From the NCBI GenBank assembly GCA_000720845.1, contig JODU01000018.1, forward strand, positions 124,001-188,000: a DNA stretch of 64,000 nucleotides, in the 5' to 3' direction. Positions 37,147 through 46,745 of this stretch are shown here, piece by piece. The position numbers were made by a program, and so were the translations under genes. The stretch's first letter is position 1, and every line of letters starts with the position of its first letter. The DNA comes from Kitasatospora aureofaciens. GTDB taxonomy: Bacteria > Actinomycetota > Actinomycetes > Streptomycetales > Streptomycetaceae. Below the pieces are notes generated by a model. That model made no database searches. It was not told the DNA's origin and saw only the letters and a list, made by a program, of their open reading frames with translations.

Positions 37147-38066
37147 CGGTCGTTCTCCTTGCCGGCCGCGGTGTCCGTGGTGGTGTCCGCTCCCGATGCC
37201 TGCGCCGCCTCGGCGGCCTCCACCTCGGCCGCCTCCGTGGCGCCGGGGTCGTTCTCCAGGGGCTCGCCGAGGTAGGCGGCGACCACGCGTTCGTCGCCCT
37301 GCACCGTGGCGCTGTCGCCCTCGACGAGCTTCTCGCCCTGCACGAGCACGGCGACGCGGTCGCAGAGGTTGAAGATGAACCGCATGTCGTGCTCGATGAC
37401 GAGGACGGCGATGCCCTGGTCGCGGATGGCGAAGACCAGTTCCTCAGTGGCCCGCGTCTCCTGCGGGTTCATGCCGGCCGTCGGCTCGTCCAGGAGCAGC
37501 AGCCCCGGCTCGCTGGCCAGCGCGCGGGCGATCTCCAGCTTGCGCTGCTCGCCGTAGGGCAGGTTGCGCGCGAGGTGGTCGGCCTTGGGCGCGAGGCCCA
37601 CGAACTCCAGGAGTTCCATGGCGCGTTCCCGGGACGTCTGCTCCGCGCGGTGGAAGCCGGGACCGCGCAGCACGGCCGACCAGAAGCCCTCCTTGGTCCG
37701 CGTGTGCCGGCCGACCAGGACGTTCTCCAGCACCGTCATGTTGCCGAACAGCCGGATGTTCTGGAAGGTACGGGCGATGCCGGCGGCGGTCACCTTGAAG
37801 GACTTGGCCGGCAGGACCCGGCCCTTGTAGCGGACCTCGCCCTCGGTCGGGGTGTAGAGGCCGGTCAGGCAGTTGAAGAAGGTCGTCTTGCCGGCGCCGT
37901 TGGGGCCGATCAGGCCCACGATCTCGCCGCTGTCGACGGTGAGGTCGACGCCGTTGACGGCGGTCAGTCCGCCGAAGCGCATCGTGACACCGCGCGCGTC
38001 GAGGATGGTGGTGCCGGGGGCCGGGGAGCCCGGTGCGGTGTCCTTGGTGGTGGTGTCGGTGGTCAT
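37143..38066 (-). CDS. livG: Branched-chain amino-acid ABC transporter ATP-binding protein (LivG)
   Basis: The 307-residue second ATPase has Walker A GPNGAGKTTFFNCLTG (about 46-61), the LivG-type signature LPYGEQRKLEIARAL and Walker B LLLLDEPTAGMNP, and a VLVIEHDMRFIFNLCDRV switch region. A C-terminal extension of about 45 residues rich in E, A, D and T is non-conserved. The gene ends in a 4-bp overlap with livF and lies 5 bp after livM, so all are cotranscribed. Confidence 0.95.
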   Translation of the reverse strand: MTTDTTTKDTAPGSPAPGTTILDARGVTMRFGGLTAVNGVDLTVDSGEIVGLIGPNGAGKTTFFNCLTGLYTPTEGEVRYKGRVLPAKSFKVTAAGIARTFQNIRLFGNMTVLENVLVGRHTRTKEGFWSAVLRGPGFHRAEQTSRERAMELLEFVGLAPKADHLARNLPYGEQRKLEIARALASEPGLLLLDEPTAGMNPQETRATEELVFAIRDQGIAVLVIEHDMRFIFNLCDRVAVLVQGEKLVEGDSATVQGDERVVAAYLGEPLENDPGATEAAEVEAAEAAQASGADTTTDTAAGKENDR

Positions 38067-38071
38067 GGTGG

Positions 38072-39898
38072 TCAGGCCCCTGTCTTGCTCAGGGTGGTGG
38101 GCGCTTCGGCCTCTTCGTGGAATTCCAGCTTGCGGCGCCGGTTGGCGATGAGGCCTTCGGGACGGAAGCGCATGAGCAGGACGAGCGCGAGTCCGAAGGC
38201 GAAGAGCTGGTAGTCGCCGAGGAACTGGAGCTTGTTGGGGATCAGGAAGAGCAGCGAGGCGCCGATGAGCGGACCCGCGATGGTGCCCATGCCGCCGAGC
38301 ACGACCGCGGCGAGCAGGAAGGCGGAGTTGGGCGGGGTGGTGCCCGCGAAGAGGTACTGCTCGGGCGTGACCGTGTAGGTCACGTGCGCCTGCACGGTGC
38401 CGGCCAGGCCCGCGAGGGTGGCGCCGACGGCGAACGCGATGAGCTTGACGCGGAAGCCGTTGATGCCCATCGCCAGAGCGGCGGTCTCGTCCTCGCGGAT
38501 GGCGACCCAGGCGCGTCCGATGCGCGAGTCGCCGCTGCGCCGGAAGACGAGCACGACGACGGCCGTGATGATCAGCATCAGGAAGAAGTAGTTGGCGAAC
38601 CGGCCGATCGTGAAGCCGCCGACGTCGTGCTGGACGCCGAGGTCCAGACCGAGGACCTTGAGGTCCGGGATGGACGAGACGCCGTTGGAGCCGTTGGTGA
38701 GGTCCGGTCCCGAGGTGCCGTCCAGGTTGTTGGCGGTGATGCGGAAGATCTCACCGAAGCCGAGCGTCACGATGGCGAGGTAGTCGCCGCGCAGCCGCAG
38801 GGTCGGGGCGCCGATGAGCACACCGAAGATCAGCGAGGCGAGGGCACCGACGATGACCGCGGCCCAGAACGGGAAGTGCACGTCGAACGGCGAGCTGGGC
38901 GAACCGGAGACCAGTGCGGCCGCGTAGGCGCCGACGCCGAGGAAGGCGACGTAACCGAGGTCGAGCAGGCCCGCGAGGCCGACGACGATGTTCAGGCCCA
39001 GGGCGACCGTGGCGAAGATGAGGATGTAGACGCCGAGGGTGGCGTACTGGTCGTCGGACTGCGTGAAGGGGAAGCAGGCCGCCGCGACGAACGCGCCGCA
39101 CACGGTGATGTTCTGGTGCCGGGAGGTGATCTCGGTGGCCTGGGCGATCAGGCCGGCCCGGTGCACGGCGGCGAAGCCGAGTCCGGAGACGATCAGGAAG
39201 CCGACGAAGAGCTCGTCGTACTCGGTGCCGATGCCGTAGGTGAAGACGAGCAGGGCGATCGCGAGGACGGCGACGATGATCAGGATTTCGGCGTAGGACG
39301 GCAGGGCGCGCACGGGGCGGGGAGTGCCGGTGGCGAAGGCAGCCCTGACGGTCTGCCAGGTGTGGGAGGCGGTGTGCTTGAACTGCTCCCAGCCGGTGTC
39401 GTCGGGGTCGATCGGGTCGGGCTCGGGGCGCTCGAAGGGGAGTGCGAGCGAGCCGACGAGGGCGAGCAGGGTGGCGGCCGCGGCGACGTAACCGCCGGGC
39501 TCCAGGTTGACCAGGCCGCCGAGCTGGGCGCTGATCGCGACGATCGTGTACCAGGTGGTCGCGAAGGCGGCGAGTGCGGCGAACTTCAGCGCCGCGTCGG
39601 CGCCGGCGGGCACGAGCCAGCGCAGCCCCTTGACGCCGTACGAGGCGAGGCCGAACAGGGTGGTGAGGGCGCCGGCCACCAGCACCAGCACCTGGAGGCC
39701 GCCCGGGTAGCCGTAGACGGTGAGGTCGCCGGGGAACTCGGCGGTCCACGTCCAGGCCAGGAAGGTGGAGACGACGGTGAGGACGCCGCCGCCGGTGGCG
39801 AGAGCACGGCCGAGGGGCGCGGGTATGCCGATGAGGCCGGGGGTGTCGGCCGCGGCGGGGGCGCCGGCCGTCTTCGGAGCGGTGGTCTGTGTGGTCAT
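38072..39898 (-). CDS. livM: Branched-chain amino-acid ABC permease LivM, with enlarged N-terminus
   Basis: The 608-residue permease has a canonical LivM core in its C-terminal 380 residues: QSDDQYATLGVYILIFATVALGLNIVVGLAGLLDLGYVAFLGVGAYA and the EAA-like cytoplasmic loop SRIGRAWVAIREDETAALAMGINGF that contacts the ATPases. About 190 residues precede it and contain four extra hydrophobic segments with a loop rich in P, D and E. LivM proteins are usually 350-430 residues. ATG 39898 is chosen, but a GTG at 39907 overlaps the livH stop as GTGA and could be the true coupled start, adding MTP. Confidence 0.9.
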   Translation of the reverse strand: MTTQTTAPKTAGAPAAADTPGLIGIPAPLGRALATGGGVLTVVSTFLAWTWTAEFPGDLTVYGYPGGLQVLVLVAGALTTLFGLASYGVKGLRWLVPAGADAALKFAALAAFATTWYTIVAISAQLGGLVNLEPGGYVAAAATLLALVGSLALPFERPEPDPIDPDDTGWEQFKHTASHTWQTVRAAFATGTPRPVRALPSYAEILIIVAVLAIALLVFTYGIGTEYDELFVGFLIVSGLGFAAVHRAGLIAQATEITSRHQNITVCGAFVAAACFPFTQSDDQYATLGVYILIFATVALGLNIVVGLAGLLDLGYVAFLGVGAYAAALVSGSPSSPFDVHFPFWAAVIVGALASLIFGVLIGAPTLRLRGDYLAIVTLGFGEIFRITANNLDGTSGPDLTNGSNGVSSIPDLKVLGLDLGVQHDVGGFTIGRFANYFFLMLIITAVVVLVFRRSGDSRIGRAWVAIREDETAALAMGINGFRVKLIAFAVGATLAGLAGTVQAHVTYTVTPEQYLFAGTTPPNSAFLLAAVVLGGMGTIAGPLIGASLLFLIPNKLQFLGDYQLFAFGLALVLLMRFRPEGLIANRRRKLEFHEEAEAPTTLSKTGA

Positions 39899-39903
39899 CG
39901 GTG

Positions 39904-40836
39904 TCACGCCCTGTCCGCAACGCGTTCGCCGAGCAGGCCCTGTGGCCTGAACAGCAGCACGAGGATGAGGAGGATGAAGGCCCAGACGTCCGCCCAGGAC
40001 TGGCTGCCGAGCTTGTCCAGGCCGGGCACGTCGGCGATGTAGGCGGTGGCCAGGGTTTCGGCGACACCGAGGACGACGCCGCCGATCATGGCGCCGTAGA
40101 TGTTGCCGATGCCGCCGAGGACGGCGGCGGTGAAGGCCTTGAGACCGAGGATGAAGCCCATCCGGAAGTCGATGTCGCCGTACTTCAGGCCGTTGGCGAC
40201 TCCGCCGACGGCGGCGAAGACGGCACCGAGGGCGAAGGCGACCACGATGATGCGGTCCGTGTTGACGCCCATCAGCTTGGCGGTGTCCGGGTCCTGCGCG
40301 GTGGCCTGCATGCCGCGTCCGGTGCGGGTGCGCATCACGAAGTAGGCGAGGATGGCCATGCTGACCGGGGCCGCGACGAGCAGGAAGATGTCGCCGGTCT
40401 GGATGGTGACGCTGCCGATGTGGAACGGCCCGCCCTCGATCTGCGGGAAGCTGATCTTCGACTTGGCGCCGGGGTACCAGGCCCACACCGCCTGCTGGAG
40501 GGCGAGGGAGAGGCCGATCGCGGTGATGAGGGGGGCGAGGCGGGGGGCTCCGCGCAACGGGCGATAGGCGAACCGTTCCGCGCCGACGGCCACGGTGACG
40601 GCGACCACCATCGCGCCGATGAGCATGAGGGGAAGGGCGATCAGCATGGAGGTGCCGTCGGGCAGGATGTACAGGTAGACCGTGAGCGCGCCGAAGGCGC
40701 CGGTCATGAAGATCTCGCCGTGGGCGAAGTTGATGAGCTGGACGATGCCATAGACCATCGTGTAGCCGATGGCGACCAGCCCGTACATGGATCCCAGTAG
40801 CAGGCCGTTGACCAGCTGCTGCGGCAGTTCGTTCAC
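39904..40836 (-). CDS. livH: Branched-chain amino-acid ABC permease LivH
   Basis: The 310-residue permease begins MNELPQQLVNGLLLGSMYGLVAIGYTMVYGIVQLINFAHGEIFMTGAF, the classic LivH N-terminus, and has about eight hydrophobic segments. The ATPase-contact loop reads RTRTGRGMQATAQDPDTAKLMGV at about residues 170-192. It partners LivM as a heterodimeric channel. It is separated from the upstream substrate-binding protein gene by 122 bp containing a strong hairpin, which may reduce readthrough and so keep the permease below the binding protein. Confidence 0.95.
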   Translation of the reverse strand: MNELPQQLVNGLLLGSMYGLVAIGYTMVYGIVQLINFAHGEIFMTGAFGALTVYLYILPDGTSMLIALPLMLIGAMVVAVTVAVGAERFAYRPLRGAPRLAPLITAIGLSLALQQAVWAWYPGAKSKISFPQIEGGPFHIGSVTIQTGDIFLLVAAPVSMAILAYFVMRTRTGRGMQATAQDPDTAKLMGVNTDRIIVVAFALGAVFAAVGGVANGLKYGDIDFRMGFILGLKAFTAAVLGGIGNIYGAMIGGVVLGVAETLATAYIADVPGLDKLGSQSWADVWAFILLILVLLFRPQGLLGERVADRA

Positions 40837-40891
40837 CGCATGTCCTCCGAGACGTTCGGAAATTTCGACGGATGTGGCCGGATGCGAGTCC

Positions 40892-40923
40892 GCGCGGGGC
40901 GCCTGTGGAACAGCGCCCCGCGC
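40892..40923 (-). terminator. Attenuating hairpin between livK and livH
   Basis: GCGCGGGGCGC (40892-40902) pairs perfectly with GCGCCCCGCGC (40913-40923), loop 10 nt, within the operon. It fits a partial terminator or 3'-end stabiliser that favours binding-protein mRNA. Confidence 0.6.
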
Positions 40924-40929
40924 GGCTCG

Positions 40930-40943
40930 TGATCACGTGATCA
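40930..40943. repeat. 14-bp perfect palindrome after livK
   Basis: TGATCACGTGATCA is self-complementary and lies 15 bp after the livK stop, next to the hairpin. It could be a protein-binding site or part of the 3' structure. Confidence 0.6.
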
Positions 40944-40958
40944 GTGATGCGGAGGTGG

Positions 40959-42197
40959 TCAGCCGGTGTAGGTGCCGGACTTCACCGACGCCCAGGCACC
41001 GTCCTTGACGGCGTACACGGTGAGCTGCTTGTTCGTCGCGTCACCGAACTCGTCGAAGGAGACCTTTCCGGTCACACCGTCGAAGGAGACGTTCTGCATG
41101 GCCTCGGTGACCTTGGCGCGGGCGTCGTCGGGAAGCTTCCCGTCGTTGTCCTCGACGACCTTCTTGACGGCCTCGATGATCGCCCAGGCGGAGTCGTAGG
41201 AGTAGCCGCCGTACGCCTCGTAGGCCTCCTTGTAGCCGGCGGCCTTGTAGTTGGCGACGAACTCCTTGGCGGAGGGCAGCTCCTCGACCGGGGCGCCGAC
41301 GGAGGTCGCGAGGTCACCGGTGCCGCTGGCGCCGGCGAGCTTGATGAAGTCGGCGCTGTAGATGCCGTCACCGCCGACCACCGGGATCTTGGCACCGGCG
41401 GCCTTGATCTGCTTGCTGAGCGGGCCGGCCTGCGGGTATTCGCCGCCGTAGTAGACGACGTCGGCGCCGGAGTTCTTGACCTTGGTGGCGACCGCGTTGA
41501 AGTCCTTGGTGTCCGGGTTGATGTGCTCGGTGCCCGCGACCTGGCCGCCGAGCTTCTTGAACTCCTCGGTGAAGGTGGCGGCCAGACCGGCGCCGTAGGT
41601 CTTCTTGTCGTCGATGACGAAGACCTTCTTCTTCTTGGCGTCGTTGTAGACGTACTGCGCGGCGAACGGGCCCTGGACGGCGTCCGTGGTCGCGGTGCGG
41701 AAGTACGACTTGTAGGGCCGGACCTTCTCCTTCTGCCAGTCCACGCCCTGGGTGAGGGCGGGGTTGGTGTTGGCCGGGGAGACCTCGACCAGCTTGGCCG
41801 TGTCGAAGACCTTCTGCATGGACTCGCCGACCGAGGAGTTCAGCGGGCCGACGACACCGAGGACGTCGTCGTCGGCGACGAGCTTGGTGGCGTTCTGCTG
41901 GCCCACGGAGGGCTGGCCCTGGTCGTCGAGGGCCTCGACCTTGAAGGTGATGCCGTCGACGGTCTTGTCCTTGTTGGCCGTCTTGGCCGCGAGGTCCACC
42001 GAGTTCTTGATGCCGAGGCCCAGCGCGGACAGGTCGCCGGTCAGCGGGGCGTCGACACCGATGACGACGGTGGTGCCACCGCCGCCGCCGTTGCCGGAGT
42101 CCGACCCGCCGTCGTCGTCGCGCGAGCCGCAGGCGGTGAGGGTGAGCGCTCCCGCCGCCAGAGCGGCGGTGATGGCGATGAGCGAACGTTGACGCAC
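40959..42197 (-). CDS. Branched-chain amino-acid substrate-binding lipoprotein (LivJ/LivK-like)
   Basis: The 412-residue protein starts MRQRSLIAITAALAAGALTLTACGS; LTAC is a lipobox, so Lgt would lipidate Cys23 (approximately) and anchor it outside the membrane. The remainder is a type I periplasmic-binding fold: VVIGVDAPLTGDLSALGLGIKNSVDLA, then GVVGPLNSSVGESMQ, FVIDDKKTYGAGLA and GGYSYDSAWAIIEA. It delivers branched-chain amino acids to LivHM. GTG 42197 is chosen because AAAGGA lies 6 nt upstream; a start 7 codons earlier has none. First gene of the liv operon. Confidence 0.94.
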   Translation of the reverse strand: MRQRSLIAITAALAAGALTLTACGSRDDDGGSDSGNGGGGGTTVVIGVDAPLTGDLSALGLGIKNSVDLAAKTANKDKTVDGITFKVEALDDQGQPSVGQQNATKLVADDDVLGVVGPLNSSVGESMQKVFDTAKLVEVSPANTNPALTQGVDWQKEKVRPYKSYFRTATTDAVQGPFAAQYVYNDAKKKKVFVIDDKKTYGAGLAATFTEEFKKLGGQVAGTEHINPDTKDFNAVATKVKNSGADVVYYGGEYPQAGPLSKQIKAAGAKIPVVGGDGIYSADFIKLAGASGTGDLATSVGAPVEELPSAKEFVANYKAAGYKEAYEAYGGYSYDSAWAIIEAVKKVVEDNDGKLPDDARAKVTEAMQNVSFDGVTGKVSFDEFGDATNKQLTVYAVKDGAWASVKSGTYTG

Positions 42198-42484
42198 GAT
42201 CAGTCCTTTCCCTGGCACAGCCGCCTCCCCGTGGAAACGGCCGAGTCGAGCGCTGGACCGAGATGACTATCGGACGGCGCGGTGACTGGCCGTGACTCTA
42301 AGCGTGTGTGGGGAAGGTGGAGGAGGGTCTGAGTGAGGCTGTGACTCTCTTGTTATGACATCGGGTATTGCAGAGCGGTACTCGCTGGGAAGAAGGGCTG
42401 AATTCAGGCCGATTCGCCCTGTCCGCATGCTGAGAACTCGCAGGACCGGCGGCCCGAGTTCAGGCGTCTCGGGCGTTTTGGTAG
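42198..42484 (-). promoter_or_regulatory. Upstream region of the liv operon
   Basis: These 287 bp hold the liv promoter, which I cannot place exactly. GTGACTCT occurs twice (42291 and 42341), 50 bp apart, and could be a repeated operator. Small ORFs here have poor codon bias. Confidence 0.3.
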
Positions 42485-43081
42485 TTACCTTGAATCGTTG
42501 CCACAGGCGACCTCAAGGGCCTGGGAGAGGTCCCGCGCATAGCGTGTCCCCAGGATGAAACTGTGGGCTTCTATTGCGCGCGCATTACGCAGTGTTACAT
42601 CCAGGAAAGGGAGTCCGGGATTCCGGGGCGCTTTTTCACATTCCGTCACCCGTAGCGTGACAATGATCTTGCGGGTGGAATGCGAATTTGTCTGGAAAGG
42701 TGCCGCGGGGGAGGACGTCACCGACAGGCCGTCGTAGGGCTGGGTCAGCCGCGTCACGGTGACGGGCGGTCCCGACCGCACGGTCAGCAGCACCGTGAAG
42801 CGGTAGCCGCCTGCCGAGTCCCCCGGCGAGTCGGCCGCGGGGGCCGCGTAGACGAGGTCGACCGCCTGGGAGGGGTAGGGCGGAGGGGGAGCGGGCCGCG
42901 GCTGCGAACGGCTCGCGTACAGGTAGCCGCCGCCCGCCAGGACGACGAGGACGGCACCGGAGGCGAGGACGGTGCGGCGGTGGCGTTCGTAGCGCAGGGC
43001 GAGGCGTCCGCGCGGCCGGGGCGGCGGTGCCTCCTGGACCCGGGTGTCCTCACCCGGCTCGACGGGCCCGACGCCGCTCAT
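42485..43081 (-). CDS. Single-pass membrane protein of unknown function
   Basis: I do not recognise a family. The 198-residue protein has a proline- and arginine-rich cytoplasmic N-terminus (1-35), one transmembrane segment (about 37-58), a proline-rich linker and an extracytoplasmic beta-rich domain (about 75-198) containing LLTVRSGPPVTVTRLTQPYDGLSV and two cysteines near the C-terminus. ATG 43081 overlaps the stop of the upstream lipoprotein gene by 4 bp (ATGA), so the two products are made together and probably act together at the outer face of the membrane. Confidence 0.75.
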   Translation of the reverse strand: MSGVGPVEPGEDTRVQEAPPPRPRGRLALRYERHRRTVLASGAVLVVLAGGGYLYASRSQPRPAPPPPYPSQAVDLVYAAPAADSPGDSAGGYRFTVLLTVRSGPPVTVTRLTQPYDGLSVTSSPAAPFQTNSHSTRKIIVTLRVTECEKAPRNPGLPFLDVTLRNARAIEAHSFILGTRYARDLSQALEVACGNDSR

Positions 43082-43497
43082 GACTGCCAGGGGCCGCGAC
43101 TGGGACCGCCGTCGCGGTAGCTCTCGGCGCACGCCCGGTGCGTCCGGCGGTCGATCAACTCGTCGGCGGCTCGGGCGCCTCGGGCGCGTTTCGCGGTCCG
43201 TGCCGCGTCCACGACCTGCCGCAGGATGCCGTACTGCCGGTTGGACAGTCCCATCGACTGATAGTCGCCGTAGGGCTCGCCGCCGTCCAGCATCTCGCGC
43301 GCCCAGTACCCGACGGCGCGCACGCACAACTCCGCGGCGGACAGGGGCCGCTGGGACGGGGACGACGGGGACGCACGGTGCGCGGCACCGGCGGAACCGC
43401 CCGCTCCGTCACCGGAACCGGCGCAGCCGACGACCACGACCGCCGTCACCAGCGTCAGCGCCGCCCGTCCCCGCCGGAGTGCCCCTCCCCGTCGCAT
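43078..43497 (-). CDS. Small lipoprotein or secreted protein of unknown function
   Basis: This 139-residue protein has a basic N-terminus, a hydrophobic stretch and VVVVGCAG, a plausible lipobox with cysteine at about residue 25, followed by a Ser/Gly/Ala-rich linker and a helical domain with CVRAVGYWAREMLDGGEPYGDYQSMGLSN and a second cysteine (ACAESY). No family is recognised. It is cotranscribed with and overlaps the following membrane-protein gene. There is a gap of 94 bp to the thioesterase gene. Confidence 0.75.
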   Translation of the reverse strand: MRRGGALRRGRAALTLVTAVVVVGCAGSGDGAGGSAGAAHRASPSSPSQRPLSAAELCVRAVGYWAREMLDGGEPYGDYQSMGLSNRQYGILRQVVDAARTAKRARGARAADELIDRRTHRACAESYRDGGPSRGPWQS

Positions 43498-43591
43498 GCC
43501 CCGACGCTAGGACCCGGGAGGACCGCAGGCAATGCCGCGGCCACGGGTGCCGCGGACCGGCACGGCAGCGGGGAGCGTCCGGCGCGGGCCC

Positions 43592-44080
43592 TCAGCCCGC
43601 CGTGCCTGCCGGGGCTCCGTCGCCGGGGTTCACGTCCCGCAGCAGGCAGGTCAGCCGGGCCGTGCACACCCGGCGGTCCTGCTCGTCGCTGATCACGACC
43701 TCGTACGTCGCCGTCGACCGGCCCCGGTGCACCGGCGTGGCCACCCCGGTGACCAGGCCGGAGCGGGCCCCGCGGTGGTGGGTGCAGTTCAGGTCGACGC
43801 CGACGGCGATCTTGGAGGCGCCGCCGTGCAGCATCGAGCCGACCGACCCGAGCGTCTCGGCGAGCACCGCGGAGGCGCCGCCGTGCAGCAGCCCGTACGG
43901 CTGGGTGTTGCCCTCCACCGGCATCGTGCCGACGACCCGGTCCGCCGACGCCTCGACGATCTGGACGCCCATGCGCGTCCCCAGGTGCCCGGCGGAGAAC
44001 AGCGCGGGCAGGTCGACGCCGAGCGCGGCGTACTCGTCGATGACCTCCTGCGGGAACTGCACCTGCTGCTGCTCGCCCAT
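43592..44080 (-). CDS. PaaI-family hotdog thioesterase
   Basis: The 162-residue protein has the hotdog pattern of PaaI-type acyl-CoA thioesterases: QPYGLLHGGASAVLAETLGSVGSMLH carries the HGG(A) motif and acidic residue of the active site, followed by VDLNCTHHRGARSGLVTGVATPVHRGRSTATYEVVISD. It should hydrolyse an acyl- or aryl-CoA; the substrate is unknown. Its position beside an FdhF-like oxidoreductase (90 bp apart, same strand) does not reveal one. Confidence 0.88.
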   Translation of the reverse strand: MGEQQQVQFPQEVIDEYAALGVDLPALFSAGHLGTRMGVQIVEASADRVVGTMPVEGNTQPYGLLHGGASAVLAETLGSVGSMLHGGASKIAVGVDLNCTHHRGARSGLVTGVATPVHRGRSTATYEVVISDEQDRRVCTARLTCLLRDVNPGDGAPAGTAG

Positions 44081-44170
44081 GGGCCGGCTCCGTTTCGTCG
44101 ATCCGTCTGTGCCCGCCGGCCGGTCGCCAGGGGCCGGCCGGTCGGCCGCTTCGCTTGGCTGAGCAAACGC

Positions 44171-46450
<2,280 letters not shown>

Positions 46451-46745
46451 CGCGCGCTCCTTCGCTTACGCGTTGTGAAGTACGTCTCCGATCCTCGCAC
46501 GCCGCTGTGACGGCGAGGCCGCTCGGGGCGGGGCAAGTCCGGCAGGCAGTGGTCGCGCCGCCAGAACGAGGGCGGCTACTGGCGCCGGGCGAGAGCCACG
46601 CCCTGGAGAGCGCGGGGCGCTGCTCGATGTGCGGCTTCGGCGCGTGGGCGCGACCAGCCACGACGCACCCGCAGACGGACGGCCGCGCCGGTGCCGCAGG
46701 CGCTCGCGGCACCGACTGTCAGTGGCACGTGGCAGGATCGGAGTC

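Noticed and set aside
42355..42558. 67-codon plus-strand ORF upstream of the liv operon
   Set aside because: Its codon bias is poor, there is no ribosome-binding site, and it overlaps the supported minus-strand gene at 42485.
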